DNA of 64,000 nt, taken from Heloderma charlesbogerti (Eukaryota; Chordata; Lepidosauria; Squamata; Helodermatidae). Position numbers and translations under genes: made by a program. Location: the NCBI GenBank assembly GCA_026122225.1, contig JANEZZ010002695.1:62001-126000 (forward strand), given 5' to 3'. Below the pieces are notes generated by a model, which was not told the DNA's origin, ran no database searches, and was given only the letters and a program-made list of their open reading frames with translations. Shown here piece by piece: positions 53,582-64,000 of this stretch (positions are counted from its first letter, which is position 1; every line of letters begins with the position of its first letter).

Positions 53582-54670
53582 CAATTGAGTCAGATCTCTG
53601 GCAGATGGCTGGACAATCTCCAGAGAATGGGCAAGCTCTAGCAAGGCAGAAAGGGCAAAGACAGCTCCAGGAAACATGATGGGGGGGGGGATCTAGGCAC
53701 TCAAGAAGAACTCAAATGTTTGGGATGGTCCTATAAAAACAATAATTTTGCTATCACAGAAATGAGACTAGGGTGGGAATCTAGAATCATTGTGTTTCAA
53801 GGGAATACACACATACTTACATATGTATTCAGGGATACTGGATATGAGTCTCTTTTTCTTCAGAAGATAATACTTTTAGGAACCTTTTATTACCCAAACG
53901 AGAAACTCCAAAGGTGCTGGCTGTCTGACCCATGTAGTGTGCACTGTGAATGTAACTGACATTACCCTGACACTTTGAGTCAAGAATCCATTTTGTTCAA
54001 GAAGACCTATCCTGGGAACTGCAAGGAACATGTTTCTGCTCCATTGGAGAGTCCATCATCTGTTCTAGGTAATGGCTCAGGTGAGGAGCCATGATGTGAG
54101 ACAATCAGCAAAGGAGGCCCAGGAGAGAGCAGATTCAGCACAACAGTGGGTAGTGCACATGGCAGCCAGGGACTTTGGGTTCAGTTTCAGGACCATGTAG
54201 AACAATTCTATTGCTAGATCACAAAGAAGAGAGCCCAACACTGACCTGGCGTAACTGATAGGGTTTTATAGCATGGACTGGAGAATATTTTTCAAGCTCC
54301 ACCCCCTGACATACTGCATCTGGCTGTTAAAGGGTCAATGCCCTTTTTTGTGGTTATCAACTTCTCCGGGGAGGGTGGGGGGGGGGTTGGAGGAGTGAGG
54401 AGTGGGGTGGGAATGCACTTCAGGGTCTCCCCACACACTGGAGGAATCTGAGGTCCACTTCTTGGAGTCAAAAGGCACAGGCACCTCCCAGGGGTGAACA
54501 GCACATGGGATCCAAGGCGGAGGGCCCCAATTAAGAAGGACCAGGAACAAAAGCGTGAAACTGAATGAATTTCTCCTCCATATCTAGGCTGTAGATTCAA
54601 ATGTTTTGCTGACTATGGAGTCCATTCTTAGGGTTGGAGGAATTTGTCAGTTTCAATTTCTTTTGCATTC
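53582..54670. other. No gene seen
   Basis: Unassigned. A GGGGAGGGTGGGGGGGGG tract is near 54367. The minus-strand frames at 54292-54600 have no domains. Confidence 0.45.
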
Positions 54671-54672
54671 CA

Positions 54673-54728
<56 letters not shown>

Positions 54729-54729
54729 C
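54671..54729 (+). repeat. (ATCT)n microsatellite
   Basis: About fourteen uninterrupted units. Confidence 0.95.
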
Positions 54730-54977
54730 CATCCTATCTATGAAGAAAGCTCTCTCTTTTTAATGAACAGAATTAAATTCCATCCATTTGACCAGCCAAA
54801 TTCAATAGTTACAGCTATTCCCAGCATGGAGAGAGGCATGTTGTACCTGCCTGCCATGTCACTGCTAAAGATGAGGAGCTGTTAATAAGAAAAAGAGTTG
54901 GCAACTCCAACCACAAACATGGTTGAATACAAAGGATACAGAAACAGGTTTTTTAAGAGTTAAGCACTTCCTTCCAC

Positions 54978-55190
54978 GTGTGTGTGTGTGTGTGTGTGTG
55001 TTTAAGTCTCCAATTCTTTCCATACTATTTATGGATTCTAGAAGAAGAAGGAGAAGGAGAAGGAGAAGGAGAAGGAGAGGAAGAGGAAGAGGAAGAGGAA
55101 GAGGAAGAGGAAGAGGAAGAGGAAGAGGAAGAGGAAGAAGAGGAAGGAAGGAAGGAAGGGAGGGAGGGAGGGAGGGAGGGAGGGGGAAAA
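54978..55190 (+). repeat. (GT)n then GAAGGA/GAGGAA/GGGA purine tract
   Basis: A GT run at 54978-55002 is followed by about 150 bp of pure purine sequence (55039-55189). This long polypurine strand could form triplex DNA. It also creates spurious Arg/Gly- and Glu-rich frames. Confidence 0.95.
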
Positions 55191-55599
55191 GGACCAAACA
55201 AGATTCTTACTCATCTTAAATTCATCACTTGAAATTCTGTGATTGTTTCCACCACCCATCTATAGCAGGCACAGAGGAGCAATCAAGATCACAACCATGG
55301 TGTGTGGGAAGAAGAAGAAAAAAGTTCCACTCCACACTGTTCTTTGACTTGAGAGGGGAGCTATCATTGGTTCAATGGGAGCGTCATTCCCAAGAAAAAT
55401 AACATCTGGGATTGTTTGTGTGTGTGTGTGTTTGGGGGGAGATAATATTTGTCATATCCTTGATTCTGTCAGCAAGGATGAATAGATGAAAAGGATTAAC
55501 CCCCTTCTCCAAATGCCATGACCCCAATCCTTATTTTCCCCACCCCATGTCCCTGCTATCTCCAGCTTGGGGAATGCAAAATCTCAAGTGATTCAGTTA
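55191..55599. other. No gene seen
   Basis: Unassigned sequence with a short GT run near 55418. Confidence 0.5.
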
Positions 55600-55837
55600 G
55601 GGAACAATTCTGTGGCCCTTAGACAGTATCTGGGGGGCCATAGGACTTTTTGGGTTCCTGTATCCAAGGCCAGAGACGAGAGGCTGTACTCCAACTTCAG
55701 ACCCAGGACTCTGAGCCCCCCACCCCCCCACAGCCAGTGCAGAAAGAACCATGCCAGCGGCCTCTATAAGCTTGCGAACAGGAGCCCAGAGAGGAGGGAA
55801 AGGGTGTGTGGGGAGGTGTGCCTGAAGTGAAATATCC
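55600..55837. mobile_element. Harbinger-like MITE 6 (left part)
   Basis: TTA precedes GGGAACAATTCTGTGG. CCATAGGACTTTTTGGG and CAGACCCAGGACTCTGAG resemble MITE 2. The right terminus is missing and family G sequence abuts it. Confidence 0.55.
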
Positions 55838-55903
55838 CCTCCCAGTTTCTCTGCCCACAAATAGGCTGGAGAATTTTGAGAGGCCATTTGTGCACAGCTC
55901 TAA
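55838..55903 (+). mobile_element. Family G right end
   Basis: CCAGTTTCTCTGCCCACAAA then GAGAATTTTGAGAGGCC and TTGTGCACAGCTCTA match the end of copies 1 and 2. Confidence 0.75.
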
Positions 55904-55943
55904 ACATAACTGTAAATTGGAAATGGAAGTTCTATGTATAATG

Positions 55944-56672
55944 TAGGGTTGGTGGAGAATTTCTCCCCGAAACTTCAGGGGGCCGAGCGCCAACGTGTTC
56001 GGCCCCCCAAAGAAGTTTCGGGGAGAAATTCTCCGCACCCCCCCACCCCCCGCACCCGCCCCGGGACGGGACTTACCTTTCCCGAATGTCCCTCCCGGCG
56101 GCGGGTCCCGGCGGCGGTTCGTCGGGTCTTTGTCAGGGGCGGGGGCGGCAGCCGATCTTTCGACCGGCTGCCGCCGCCGCCATTCCAATAAAAGTAAATT
56201 AAAAAAAAAATGCCCCCGTGATAGGCTACGTGACGATTAACGTAGCCTATCACGGCTAGATTTGCAAAGTCAGCCATGATAGGCTACGTAAATCGTCACG
56301 TAGCCTATCACGGGTGACTTTTTTTTTAAAAAAAAAGCACGTACGGATAATGGCGGCCCCCATAGGGAGCCGCCATTCACGTTCCTTATTTGGTCGCTGT
56401 AGTCTACATAAAGATTACATAGACTACGACGAAAATAAGGGCAACGCTATTTGCGTTGCCCTTATTTTCGCCGTAGTCTACGTAAATCTTTACGTAGACT
56501 ACAGCAACCAAATAAGGAATGAGAATGGCGGCTCCCTATGGGGGCTGCCATTTGCGTACGCGCTTTTCTTTTTTTTAAAGTCACCGGCCTGAATTTCGGG
56601 GGGAGAGCAGCGAAGCGCCCCCCCCACCGTGAAAATCTGCGAGACCAGGTAAGTGACTTTCGTGCACCCCTA
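55944..56672 (+). mobile_element. Pal-hAT element 26 (A to B, shortened B arm)
   Basis: The left tip is TAGGGTTGGTGGAGAATTTC and the right tip is CGTGCACCCCTA. Flanks GTATAATG and GTATGTTA match at 5 of 8. The A donor is GGGACTTACCTTTCCC near 56070, with a GATCTTTCGACCGG hairpin. The B arm has lost the final GATAGGCTACG palindromes: the poly-T joins CACCGGCCTGAATTTCGG directly. Confidence 0.9.
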
Positions 56673-57668
56673 GTATGTTAGCAAAAATAATATTCAAGGA
56701 TACATGCATCCTGTTAGGAAAAGCCCTTGCAAACAATGTTTATATTAGGCAAAATTGCATACAGGAATGCATGTATTAGGAGAAGTGGATATAAAAATGC
56801 TTATGACTTTTTTTCATGCAAACATAAAAAAATACATAAATCACCATTCAGGATGAAGACCGGAGAAATTCTTAAAGTTTGAGATGAAGTGTGCTTACAA
56901 CTGGGAAAAATAAAAGAGAAACTGAGAGAAACCAAGAATTGTCAGTTTTGTACACTTCTAGCATAAGTATTTTCCTATACCATTGAAACCAAATTAAAAT
57001 GCACTCCCATCCTCTGGTTTTTGTATTTTCTCTTTCTCTCTCTTCAAATCACACATACTTCCATTTCCTGCACTGCCCAGAATGAATGAACTTGGCAGGG
57101 CTTTGAAATTAGTATATTATCCACTTACTTAAGCCTTCTCCCCCAATTTAGGATTGTTCTGAGGAAACACCATAATTTTGAATTTGTTAGCCCTTGCACA
57201 TTCCAATTACTTTTATTATTATGCATTTTCTTTATTTAGGCTGCAGTCCTATGCATGTTTAGACAGAAAAAAGTCCAACAACTCCCAGCATTCCCCAGCC
57301 AGGCATTAATTGTTTAATTGACATGGATAGGGTTGTTGTTTTTTAACATTCATATATTTTGGTTGTGAATGTATTCCATCATGGTAATCTGCAGTCTGAA
57401 AATGTGCGAATACAAATTGTGTGATTTGAAAGTGTGAAAATATCCCAGGAATGTGGATGTTTGGTGCCCAAAAAATAGAAACATGGAGAGTGCAGTTATC
57501 ATGAGATGGTACGATAGTTGTTTGAAAAACCATGAGTCACTCATTATCAATGATTCTGAAGTGTGACTGACCACACCAATATTTACAGATGTGGTTTGGA
57601 AGTAACAGATGGACTGATTTTATGTGAAATACCTTTAAAATAATTTAGGAAATATTCGTGGTTTTCAC
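56673..57668. other. No gene; palindromic MITE trace near 57238
   Basis: AT-rich unassigned sequence. GGCTGCAGTCCTATGCATG starts a squamate palindromic MITE fragment. Confidence 0.5.
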
Positions 57669-58129
57669 TAGGGATGGCAGAGAATTCCGCCACGGACTCC
57701 AATGAGGCTGGATTCTTAGAATCTGCCTCCAGAGTCTGTGGCAGAATGAAAGTCTAACCTCCGCCACCCGAGGGAATATATGCGGGGCCAGATCCTACCT
57801 TCTGCTGGCTATCCGCGGCTGCCTGTCCCATCTGCTCCTGCCTGTCTGTGGATGCCATTTGCATCCCTGTGATAGGCTACGTAAAGATTTTTGTAGCCTA
57901 TCATGGCAAACGGCAGGGATGCAGATGGCTTCCGCTATGCCGGACACCATTTGCATCTGAAGACAGGCAGGGCGGCAGCGGACGGACCTGGCCGGCAGCT
58001 CCGTGGACTCGCTGTGGAGCGGAGCTGGCCAGGCAGGATTCCAGGGGGAGGAACGGATTGCCTCCCCCCTGTGGACCCCCCTTGTGGACCCCCCCCAGCA
58101 GACTCGAAGCTGAGTTCCATACACCCCTA
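57669..58129 (+). mobile_element. Pal-hAT element 27 (A to B, minimal diverged copy)
   Basis: The perfect duplication GTTTTCAC lies at 57661-57668 and 58130-58137. Only one GATAGGCTACGTAAAG palindrome is left. The A donor has become GAAGGTAGGATC and the B donor GAAGCTGAGTTCC, so both splice-donor motifs are lost while the tips remain. Confidence 0.92.
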
Positions 58130-58137
58130 GTTTTCAC

Positions 58138-58901
58138 TGGGGGTAGGGAAACTCAGTCAGTTTCACTTTTCTCTCCCCCCCCCTTAAAAAAAAATCTCAA
58201 GTTCTTTTTCTCCTGAATATGTGCCATGTAGTTGGTTGGTATAGATGAAGAGCCTGTCAGAAAAAAAAGTGGCTACCCTAATTCTTCACCACAAACAAGG
58301 GTGAATATATAAGGATTCAAACCCTGGCTTAGAAGAGTTGAGAACTCAATGCCTTGAGAATGGTTGAATTCATCTGACTATTGCAGTTTCTCTCACATTT
58401 GGATTTGAACATTACTGCTTGTACCCAGCTATATGCATGGATGCACATGTGGTTGGTTGGACACACGCCAACTTGGATATTTTGTTCTGATTTATTCTTT
58501 AAGGGACAAAACAGCAGTATATAAATGACCATCAACATGAAGGGAAATGGATAACTTTTGATCCTTCTAAATGCCCTTACATTCAGTTGCTAGTGCACTT
58601 TTTCTCTCTTTACCTCTAATTCCCTAAATAAGCAGCAGGTTTTCTTCTGAAAAATCCATAAATCAGCCATTACAGTTAGGTTATTTATGATTAGGCAAGG
58701 GGCCATCCATCAGTTTCAGTGTCTGAAACAATGCTTATTTTTCATCAGTCTCTAAGCTAGTGATGTTTCCATCACAAGGCAACAGATAGGTCTGGAAAGG
58801 AGTAATGCTGGACATTTTAACTTCTGTGAATAATGGCATTGACTCTGTACTTAGTGGATGTAATGACCACATTTCTGTTAATGCACGGGTATGATAAAAA
58901 C
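58138..58901. other. No gene seen
   Basis: Unassigned sequence. Confidence 0.5.
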
Positions 58902-60094
58902 TAGTGCTGTGCCAGAAACTTCTCCCAAATGCTTTTCCTACCATTCTCATTCAATTTGATAGAAAAGAAATTGCTTGTGAAAAGAAATTCAAAGGAGGAG
59001 AAATTTCAGAGAAATTATCATGGCGTGGGTTGAGGTTCCTGGGCTACCTTACTTGTGAGGGGGCTGAGTGAGGAGTGTGCCTGAGTGGCCTGTCTGTCAT
59101 TGTAGAATAATCTCTGTGTGGCAACCTGTAGCCTCCACAGCTTCCCACACTTCTGTTAAAGACATCATGAGGAAGATATCACAAATAGGGGTGGCAGAGG
59201 CACCCAATTCAGTCCAGGAATCCAACAGACCTGTCCCTGCCCGCAGCTCCGAGCACCGCTCGCTGAGCCCCTGTCCGCTCCATGTCCGCACTCGGCAAAG
59301 GGCCTGCACTCACCCCGGCAGCCTCATCGAGCTTTTTGCGAATGTGCATATTTGCATATGCACAAAAATGCATATTTTATGAAAAATGCACATTTTCGTA
59401 CACATACTAAGGTGTGCCTTTGCAAAAATGCACATTTCACACATGGGAATATGTGCGTTCACAAAAAACAAAACAAAACACATTTTTGCAATCACCATTT
59501 TATTTTTTTTAGAAATGGTGATCACAGAGCTCGACAAGGCTGCTGGGGTGAGTGTGGGCTGCTTGCCAAGAGTGAGAGGGTATCGAACGCAGTCCAGGGA
59601 CTGGCAGGGGCAGGGGCTGGGCAGGATTCTGCAGAACCCAGATGGGGGTGAGTTCACACATCCCTAATCACAAGGCCATTCCTCCCATGGGGCTTTTTCA
59701 GTTCAGAAAGTGCAGGTGGCCTGGGAGGCTGCAGAGCAATGGAAACAAGTTTAATAGAGAGAGAAAGCACATGCAACAACCTCGACCACCTCATGGTGAT
59801 TAGGTGAGCTCAAAAATACCACCAGAAGAAATTCAAAATTCTGCCTCAGGAAACTGGAAGCCTCCACTCAGTTGATGCGGTTGCCACACAGAAGCAGTGC
59901 AATAAACCAAAAACCCTTAGGAAAAAAGAAAGAAGCTGTGCTACTACAACCCCTGCCAAGAGTGAGCCATATCTGTGAGAAACTGTGGGAGAATTTCTCC
60001 TCGCCTACGAGAGATTTGGTGAAATTGTCCCTCCAGTTTCTCTGCCCACAAATAGGGCTAGAGAATTTTGAGAGGACCCTTGTGCACAGCTCTA
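58902..60094 (+). mobile_element. Family G hAT-like element, copy 2, hosting ATG-hAT 4
   Basis: The perfect 8-bp duplication ATAAAAAC lies at 58894-58901 and 60095-60102. Tips are TAGTGCTGTGCCAGAAAC and TTGTGCACAGCTCTA, a hAT-like TIR. It lacks a transposase. It shows what copy 1 looked like before Pal-hAT 12 and family C entered. Confidence 0.88.
59186..59666. mobile_element. ATG-hAT element 4, nested in family G
   Basis: Flanks ATCACAAA and ATCACAAG match at 7 of 8. Tips are TAGGGGTGGCAGAGGCACCC and GAGTTCACACATCCCTA. The right ATG at 59515 reads MVITELDKAAG to GGGGTGAGTG. On the left the donor CACTCACCCCGGC remains but the ATG has been lost. The core holds ATTTGCATATGCAC. Confidence 0.9.
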
Positions 60095-60102
60095 ATAAAA
60101 AC

Positions 60103-61894
60103 ACTTGTCAAACCAGGTGTTATAGAAGGTCCAAAAGATAATGTTCAGCTGAGATGGGAACAGCAACATTACTCTAACGACTACTTCACATTACACATGG
60201 ATGTACAGTCTTCTGTGGGGTGATTCAGCAATGTATGTTCATCACTTGATGAATGCAACATCCAGTGATGTTTCAGCATTTGTGCATGAGTTGAGACTGC
60301 TGGAGCCACATAACACCTCATGTCTCCTCATGCACAGTGGGTTGTATCCAATGGAAACCATTGGAGGAACCAATTTTCCATCTCCGCTGCAGCCCCCTGC
60401 ATGTCCCCCAGATCTGCTCTGGAGGTTTAGGGGCCTTGCAGAGCAAATTTGGAGGGCTCAAAGGGGGCTGCAAGGGAGAGGAGAACAAGGGGAAGCCATG
60501 ATGTGTGATCAGATATACAGAATTGAGAAATCTGGGGCAGAAACTTGAGGCAGATTTTTTATTACCATCCCTTAAAAGGATCCTTGATTAAATAAGCCTT
60601 GGATCTGAGCCAGCAGGATTCTTCTTATGTTAAGACTTTCTTTAGAATACAGCAGTATCCCAACAGCTAGAATCTATATCCTCCCACTACGAAACACTAG
60701 CTTGGCAATGTCTGCTCTTCTTGATAGCCTGATTGCCCCTTAATGCTCCCTTTGACCCATTATTAGCTCTTTACATCCCAGAATGTCCTTCATAGTACTA
60801 ACTATCCTTGCCACTGCCTCCTTCCCAAGGAGCGGTGCTTGAAGGGCTCCATTTGCCATCTTCTTCTCCTATACTCTCCAGCTAAGTCACTTGATATGGT
60901 GACAATTGCAGGCTCTACAGAGAAATAAGATGTTGAAAGATTTCCAGAACAGCAGCAGCAAATCTGTTCCTAGTGGTGGGGGTGGGGGATGTCACTGCAA
61001 ATAATCTTACACTCAGTGGGTGACTGCTTATTTTCAGTGTTGTTGAAGGTGGGTGTATTTATCATCCTAAGCATGCCTCCATCACAGCAGTGGTCCGTTA
61101 TTGTTCTCTGAGATCCCTGTCCTGTCTTGAAATAAACCATGCATAACAAAGAGATTGTCCAGATTCCATTGAAAAAGTGTCCTCTTTGACCCACTATTTG
61201 CCTTGACCATTTTACTGACAATACATGCAGAAGACCTGGAAGCTACATAACCTACACTCTTGTCAGAATCTGACTGGGGAATTTATGGAACATCTCTCTT
61301 AACAGACATGCAATCTCTGTTTTAGGGTCTTTTAACTTCAGAGGAGCTCTTCTTCCTGTACAGAATTTGTGATCTTGAGTAAATCAATGCATTTTAACAC
61401 ATCATTAGTTTGTTTGACAATCAATAGACAGAGATTATGCAGCAGCTTTTAACTTGTATTAGTGCAAATGGGAATTGAGTTAAAATCCCACAAATAGTAA
61501 TTCCTAATATATATGTTTTCTCCACCCACCCCAAGACACAAGTATAATAGTATTTTCTACATCTAGCAATGCATGCATCCAAACATCCTATTTATCTATT
61601 TGTTTGTTGGCTAACCCTCTTCTATGCTAATCAGTAGATTTGAAGATCTATTGACATTGATCTGTTGTGAAGCTGTGTGCATTGGATGAGGCAAAAACAG
61701 TTGGCAGCCACTGGCTGCTCACACCATAATGCAAGCCTGACACTAGAATGTTTTACAGGGGCCAGGGAGTATCACCTGACCTACTCTGGCCTATAGGTGT
61801 TAAGCGGCTCCCTCACCTATTATGGCTAAGCTTCATGCAGTTCCTTCTTTTGGCCAGAGTTGGCGGCAGAACGCAGGCTAAATCATCACCTCAC
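60103..61894. other. No gene; eroded CR1-like end near 60590-60635
   Basis: GGATCTGAGCCAGCAGGATTC then TTCTTATGTTAAG is a degraded CR1 3' end. The rest is unassigned; the 115-codon frame at 60201-60548 has no domain. Confidence 0.45.
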
Positions 61895-62663
61895 CAGGGA
61901 TGTCAGAGAATTTCTCCACGAATCTCGGGGAGGCCGAATGCCATGCCGAAATTGGTGGAGAAACGGTCTGCCCCCCCTGCCCCCCCCAGGATGGGACTTA
62001 GCTTGTGTGAATGTCCCTGGCGGCGGCGGCTCCGGCGGCGATTCGGCGGCGGTTCGGCAGAGGCAGCTGCAGTGGCCGGTCTTCCGACCGGCTGCCGCCG
62101 CCGCCATTTCCAAGTTAAAAAAAAAAAAAGTGATAGGCTATGTAAAGATTTACGTAGCCTATCATGGCTAGATTTTTAAAAAACACCGTGATAGGCTACG
62201 TAAATGTTTACGTAGCCTATCACGGCTGAGTCAAAACAAAAAACCGCGCGTACGCAAATGGCGGTGCCCATGGGCGCCGCCATTTGCGTTCCTTATTTTG
62301 GCACGTGTAGTCTACATAAACATTTACGTAGACTACGGCGAAAATAAGGGGAACGCAAATAGTGTACGTGCGGGTTTTTTTTTTTTCACTCAGCCGTGAT
62401 AGTCTATGTAAACATTTAGGTAGCCTATCACGGCTGACTGCAGGGATGCAAACGGCAGCGGCTACGGCCGCCGCCATTTGCATCCCGGCAGGACAGGATT
62501 CATGGCTGGAGGGATGGGACGCCTCCCCCCCAGCCAGAATTTCGGGGGGGAAGGACGGGGCACCTCCCCCCTGGCCAGAATTTTTTGGGGGGAGGGACGG
62601 AGCGCCTCCCCCCCACCGCGAATCAACGTTTGGGTTCAGGTAAGTGACTTTTGTACATCCCGA
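61895..62663 (+). mobile_element. Pal-hAT element 28 (A to B)
   Basis: It starts CAGGGATGTCAGAGAATTTC and ends TGTACATCCCGA. The flanks share CTCACC but not a clean 8 bp. The A donor is mutated (CAAGCTAAGTCCC) yet the outward frame MEMAAAAAGRKTGHCSCL stays open. The core is shortened: after AAATAGTGTACGTGCGGG it passes straight into the final GATAGTCTATG palindrome. The B tip is TTCAGGTAAGTGACTTTTG. Confidence 0.88.
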
Positions 62664-62875
62664 CTCACCACCACCCCCACATCTCACCAGTTGGACCTAC
62701 TACAGGCCTATCCCCTCTGCAGCGAGTGGTTGCAGAGTAATAAGCTCTCAGCTGTTGATGCTCATTAAAGGGTAACTTGCATGAGCACCTTACAAGTTGT
62801 TCCATTCAGGTGGGCATGAGCTGCTTAGGATCATTTCTTCCTCTGCTTCAGCTGCCAAACTGTCCAGGGATTTTA
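62664..62875. other. No gene seen
   Basis: Short unassigned stretch. Confidence 0.5.
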
Positions 62876-63600
62876 TTATATTTAGCGGTATATAAGTATC
62901 AGAAATAAATACATACATACATACATACATAAATACATAAATAAATATGGGTAGCATTTATCTGTTTGTTTGTTTGTTTATTTATTTAGCAATATCTTTA
63001 TACCACTGGTCACATGCAACGTATTTAGACAGTTTGCAATGATAAAACCATGGTGCAAATATAAATTAGGCTAAAACAATCAAATATACAATAAAAGCAA
63101 TGGCTATGAATTAAAAGCAACAACACATAAGACAAGTGTTATAATCAACACATGCTGAGACAAATAATGATATTTTAAATGTGGGCCTAAACTGTAATAG
63201 GATTGGTGTGTGTTTTATTTCTTGGGTGGGTGGGTGGGTGAGAGGGTATTCAAGAGAGTGAGTGCCACCATGGAAAATGGTGTCTTCTTGGTGGTCACCA
63301 GATCAGAACATAACTTTGACCAAAGAGACAAATAGCCATTTGGCTTTAAATCAGTGGAGGATATGCTAAGAAGAGCCATGCTAGATCAGACTAAGGGTCT
63401 ATCTAGTCCAGCATTCTGTTCTCACAGTGGCCAACCAGCTGTGTGAACAGTTGGACATCTGCCAGCTATGGCACAACCAGGAGTTCCTCTCATGATAATC
63501 ACAGTAGTTGGGGAGATCTATATGGGAGCAGATACTCTTTCAGGTAACCTGGTCCCAAGTTTTTCAGAGCATTATAGGTTAATACCTATGTCTATTCTAG
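62876..63600 (-). mobile_element. Antisense LINE 3' remnants with CR1 fragment and (ACAT)n
   Basis: AGCGGTATATAAGTATCAG is followed by (ACAT)n at about 62909-62935, then a GTTTGTTTGTTTATTTATTT antisense LINE 3' end. CR1 text (AGAAGAGCCATGCTAGATCAG, CAGTGGCCAACCAGCTGTG) occupies about 63368-63460. CAGGTAACCTGGTCCCAAG near 63541 is L2-like UTR. Confidence 0.6.
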
Positions 63601-63764
63601 AGACATGGAAGAGACCGAGGTGACTAAAAAAAGCCTTGTGGATTAATTATGGAAACGAACAGGGAACACACATATGTTGGATCCAAATTCAGTTAGTTAT
63701 GCTGCCATCCCAGCACACGTACCTGTGACTAAATCTCATGGAGCTCAATTGGTCTTCAGAGTAA

Positions 63765-63845
63765 ATATTATAGGATTGCACAGTCAGTTCCCATTGAAAT
63801 CAGTGGGACTTAAAATGTAATGTTATCCAATGCATGTTTGCTCAG
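63765..63845. repeat. Squamate palindromic MITE copy
   Basis: TATAGGATTGCACAGTCAG, CCCATTGAAATCAGTGGGAC and CAATGCATGTTTGCTCAG form the typical dyad around CATTGAAATCAGTG. Confidence 0.7.
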
Positions 63846-63885
63846 CAGTTAGTACCATTTTGTTCAATTGGGCTTACTTCCTCCC

Positions 63886-64000
63886 CTTGAGAAGGGCCAT
63901 AGCTCATGGGCAGAACATGTGCATTGAATGTAGAAGGTCCCCAGCATCTTCAGGTAGGACTAAGAATGAATCCTGACTTGGAGATAATCAGTGTTGACAG
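63886..64000 (+). mobile_element. tRNA-derived SINE, sense, cut by the window end
   Basis: GGGCCATAGCTCATGGGCAG is a degraded box A region, followed by TGTAGAAGGTCCCCAGCATC and CAGGTAGGACTAAG. It continues beyond 64000. Confidence 0.7.

Noticed and set aside
54865..55232. Glu-, Arg/Gly- and Leu/Pro-rich frames on both strands
   Set aside because: They are products of the purine tract. The same DNA is open in several frames at once.

Overview
The window looks like intergenic DNA of a squamate reptile (lizard or snake). The evidence is a Bov-B reverse-transcriptase relic, Sauria-type tRNA SINEs, CR1 3' ends finishing in TTCTTATGTTCTTA, L2/CR1-like LINE fragments, and many long (TATC)n, (GT)n and GGA-type simple repeats. 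I recognise no host protein-coding gene, rRNA, functional tRNA or CRISPR array. Nearly every long open frame is a by-product of a transposon palindrome or a simple repeat.

The dominant content is one family of non-autonomous DNA transposons, here called Pal-hAT. About 28 whole or partial copies (numbered 1-28) cover about 22 kb, roughly a third of the window by hand count. Full copies are 0.8-1.0 kb, begin TAGGGATG or TAGGGGTG and end CATCCCTA or CACCCCTA. They are flanked by 8-bp target-site duplications: 12 are perfect and 4 have one mismatch. That combination is diagnostic of the hAT superfamily. Each copy is a chain of about nine or ten short palindromes between two different GC-rich ends. 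The A end has an outward ATGGCGGCGGC, a CCGGTCGGAAGACCGG hairpin and a splice-donor-like AAGGTAAGTCCC. The B end has an outward ATG, G-rich 41-bp units and a splice-donor-like AGGTAAGTGACTTTCGTACATCCCTA tip. Strand '+' below means A end on the left.

Several other short element families share the TAGGGATG...CATCCCTA tips. The ATG-hAT family (12197-12719, 34370-35882, 59186-59666) independently shows the same plan: an outward ATG, about ten codons, then GTGAGT at both ends. Family G (TAGTGCTGTGC termini), the octamer-rich family O, family C and one further element also have hAT-like features. A Harbinger-like MITE family (GGGNGCAATCC termini, TTA/TAA duplications) is a third lineage.

Layout: 1-2250, Pal-hAT 1 and non-repeat sequence. 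2259-6720, two antisense L2-like LINE relics broken by Pal-hAT 2-4 and a SINE. 7.2-9.1 kb, a SINE and simple repeats. 9.1-12.7 kb, Pal-hAT 5 and 6, CR1, ATG-hAT 1. 13-17 kb, an octamer element, truncated Pal-hAT 7, Bov-B and a minisatellite. 17-24.4 kb, a dense cluster including a three-level nest. 24.4-30.4 kb, sparse, with L2, Harbinger, octamer and LTR-like pieces. 30.4-45.5 kb, Pal-hAT 15-23 with several dated nestings. 45.5-51.4 kb, older elements, a CR1-in-SINE nest and a 5 x 77-bp tandem array. 51.7-62.7 kb, Pal-hAT 24-28. 60-64 kb, LINE/SINE remnants.

The nestings give relative ages. L2, SINE, family G and Harbinger copies were hit by Pal-hAT. ATG-hAT was hit by Pal-hAT 18. A young-type Pal-hAT (16) sits inside an older-type copy (15).
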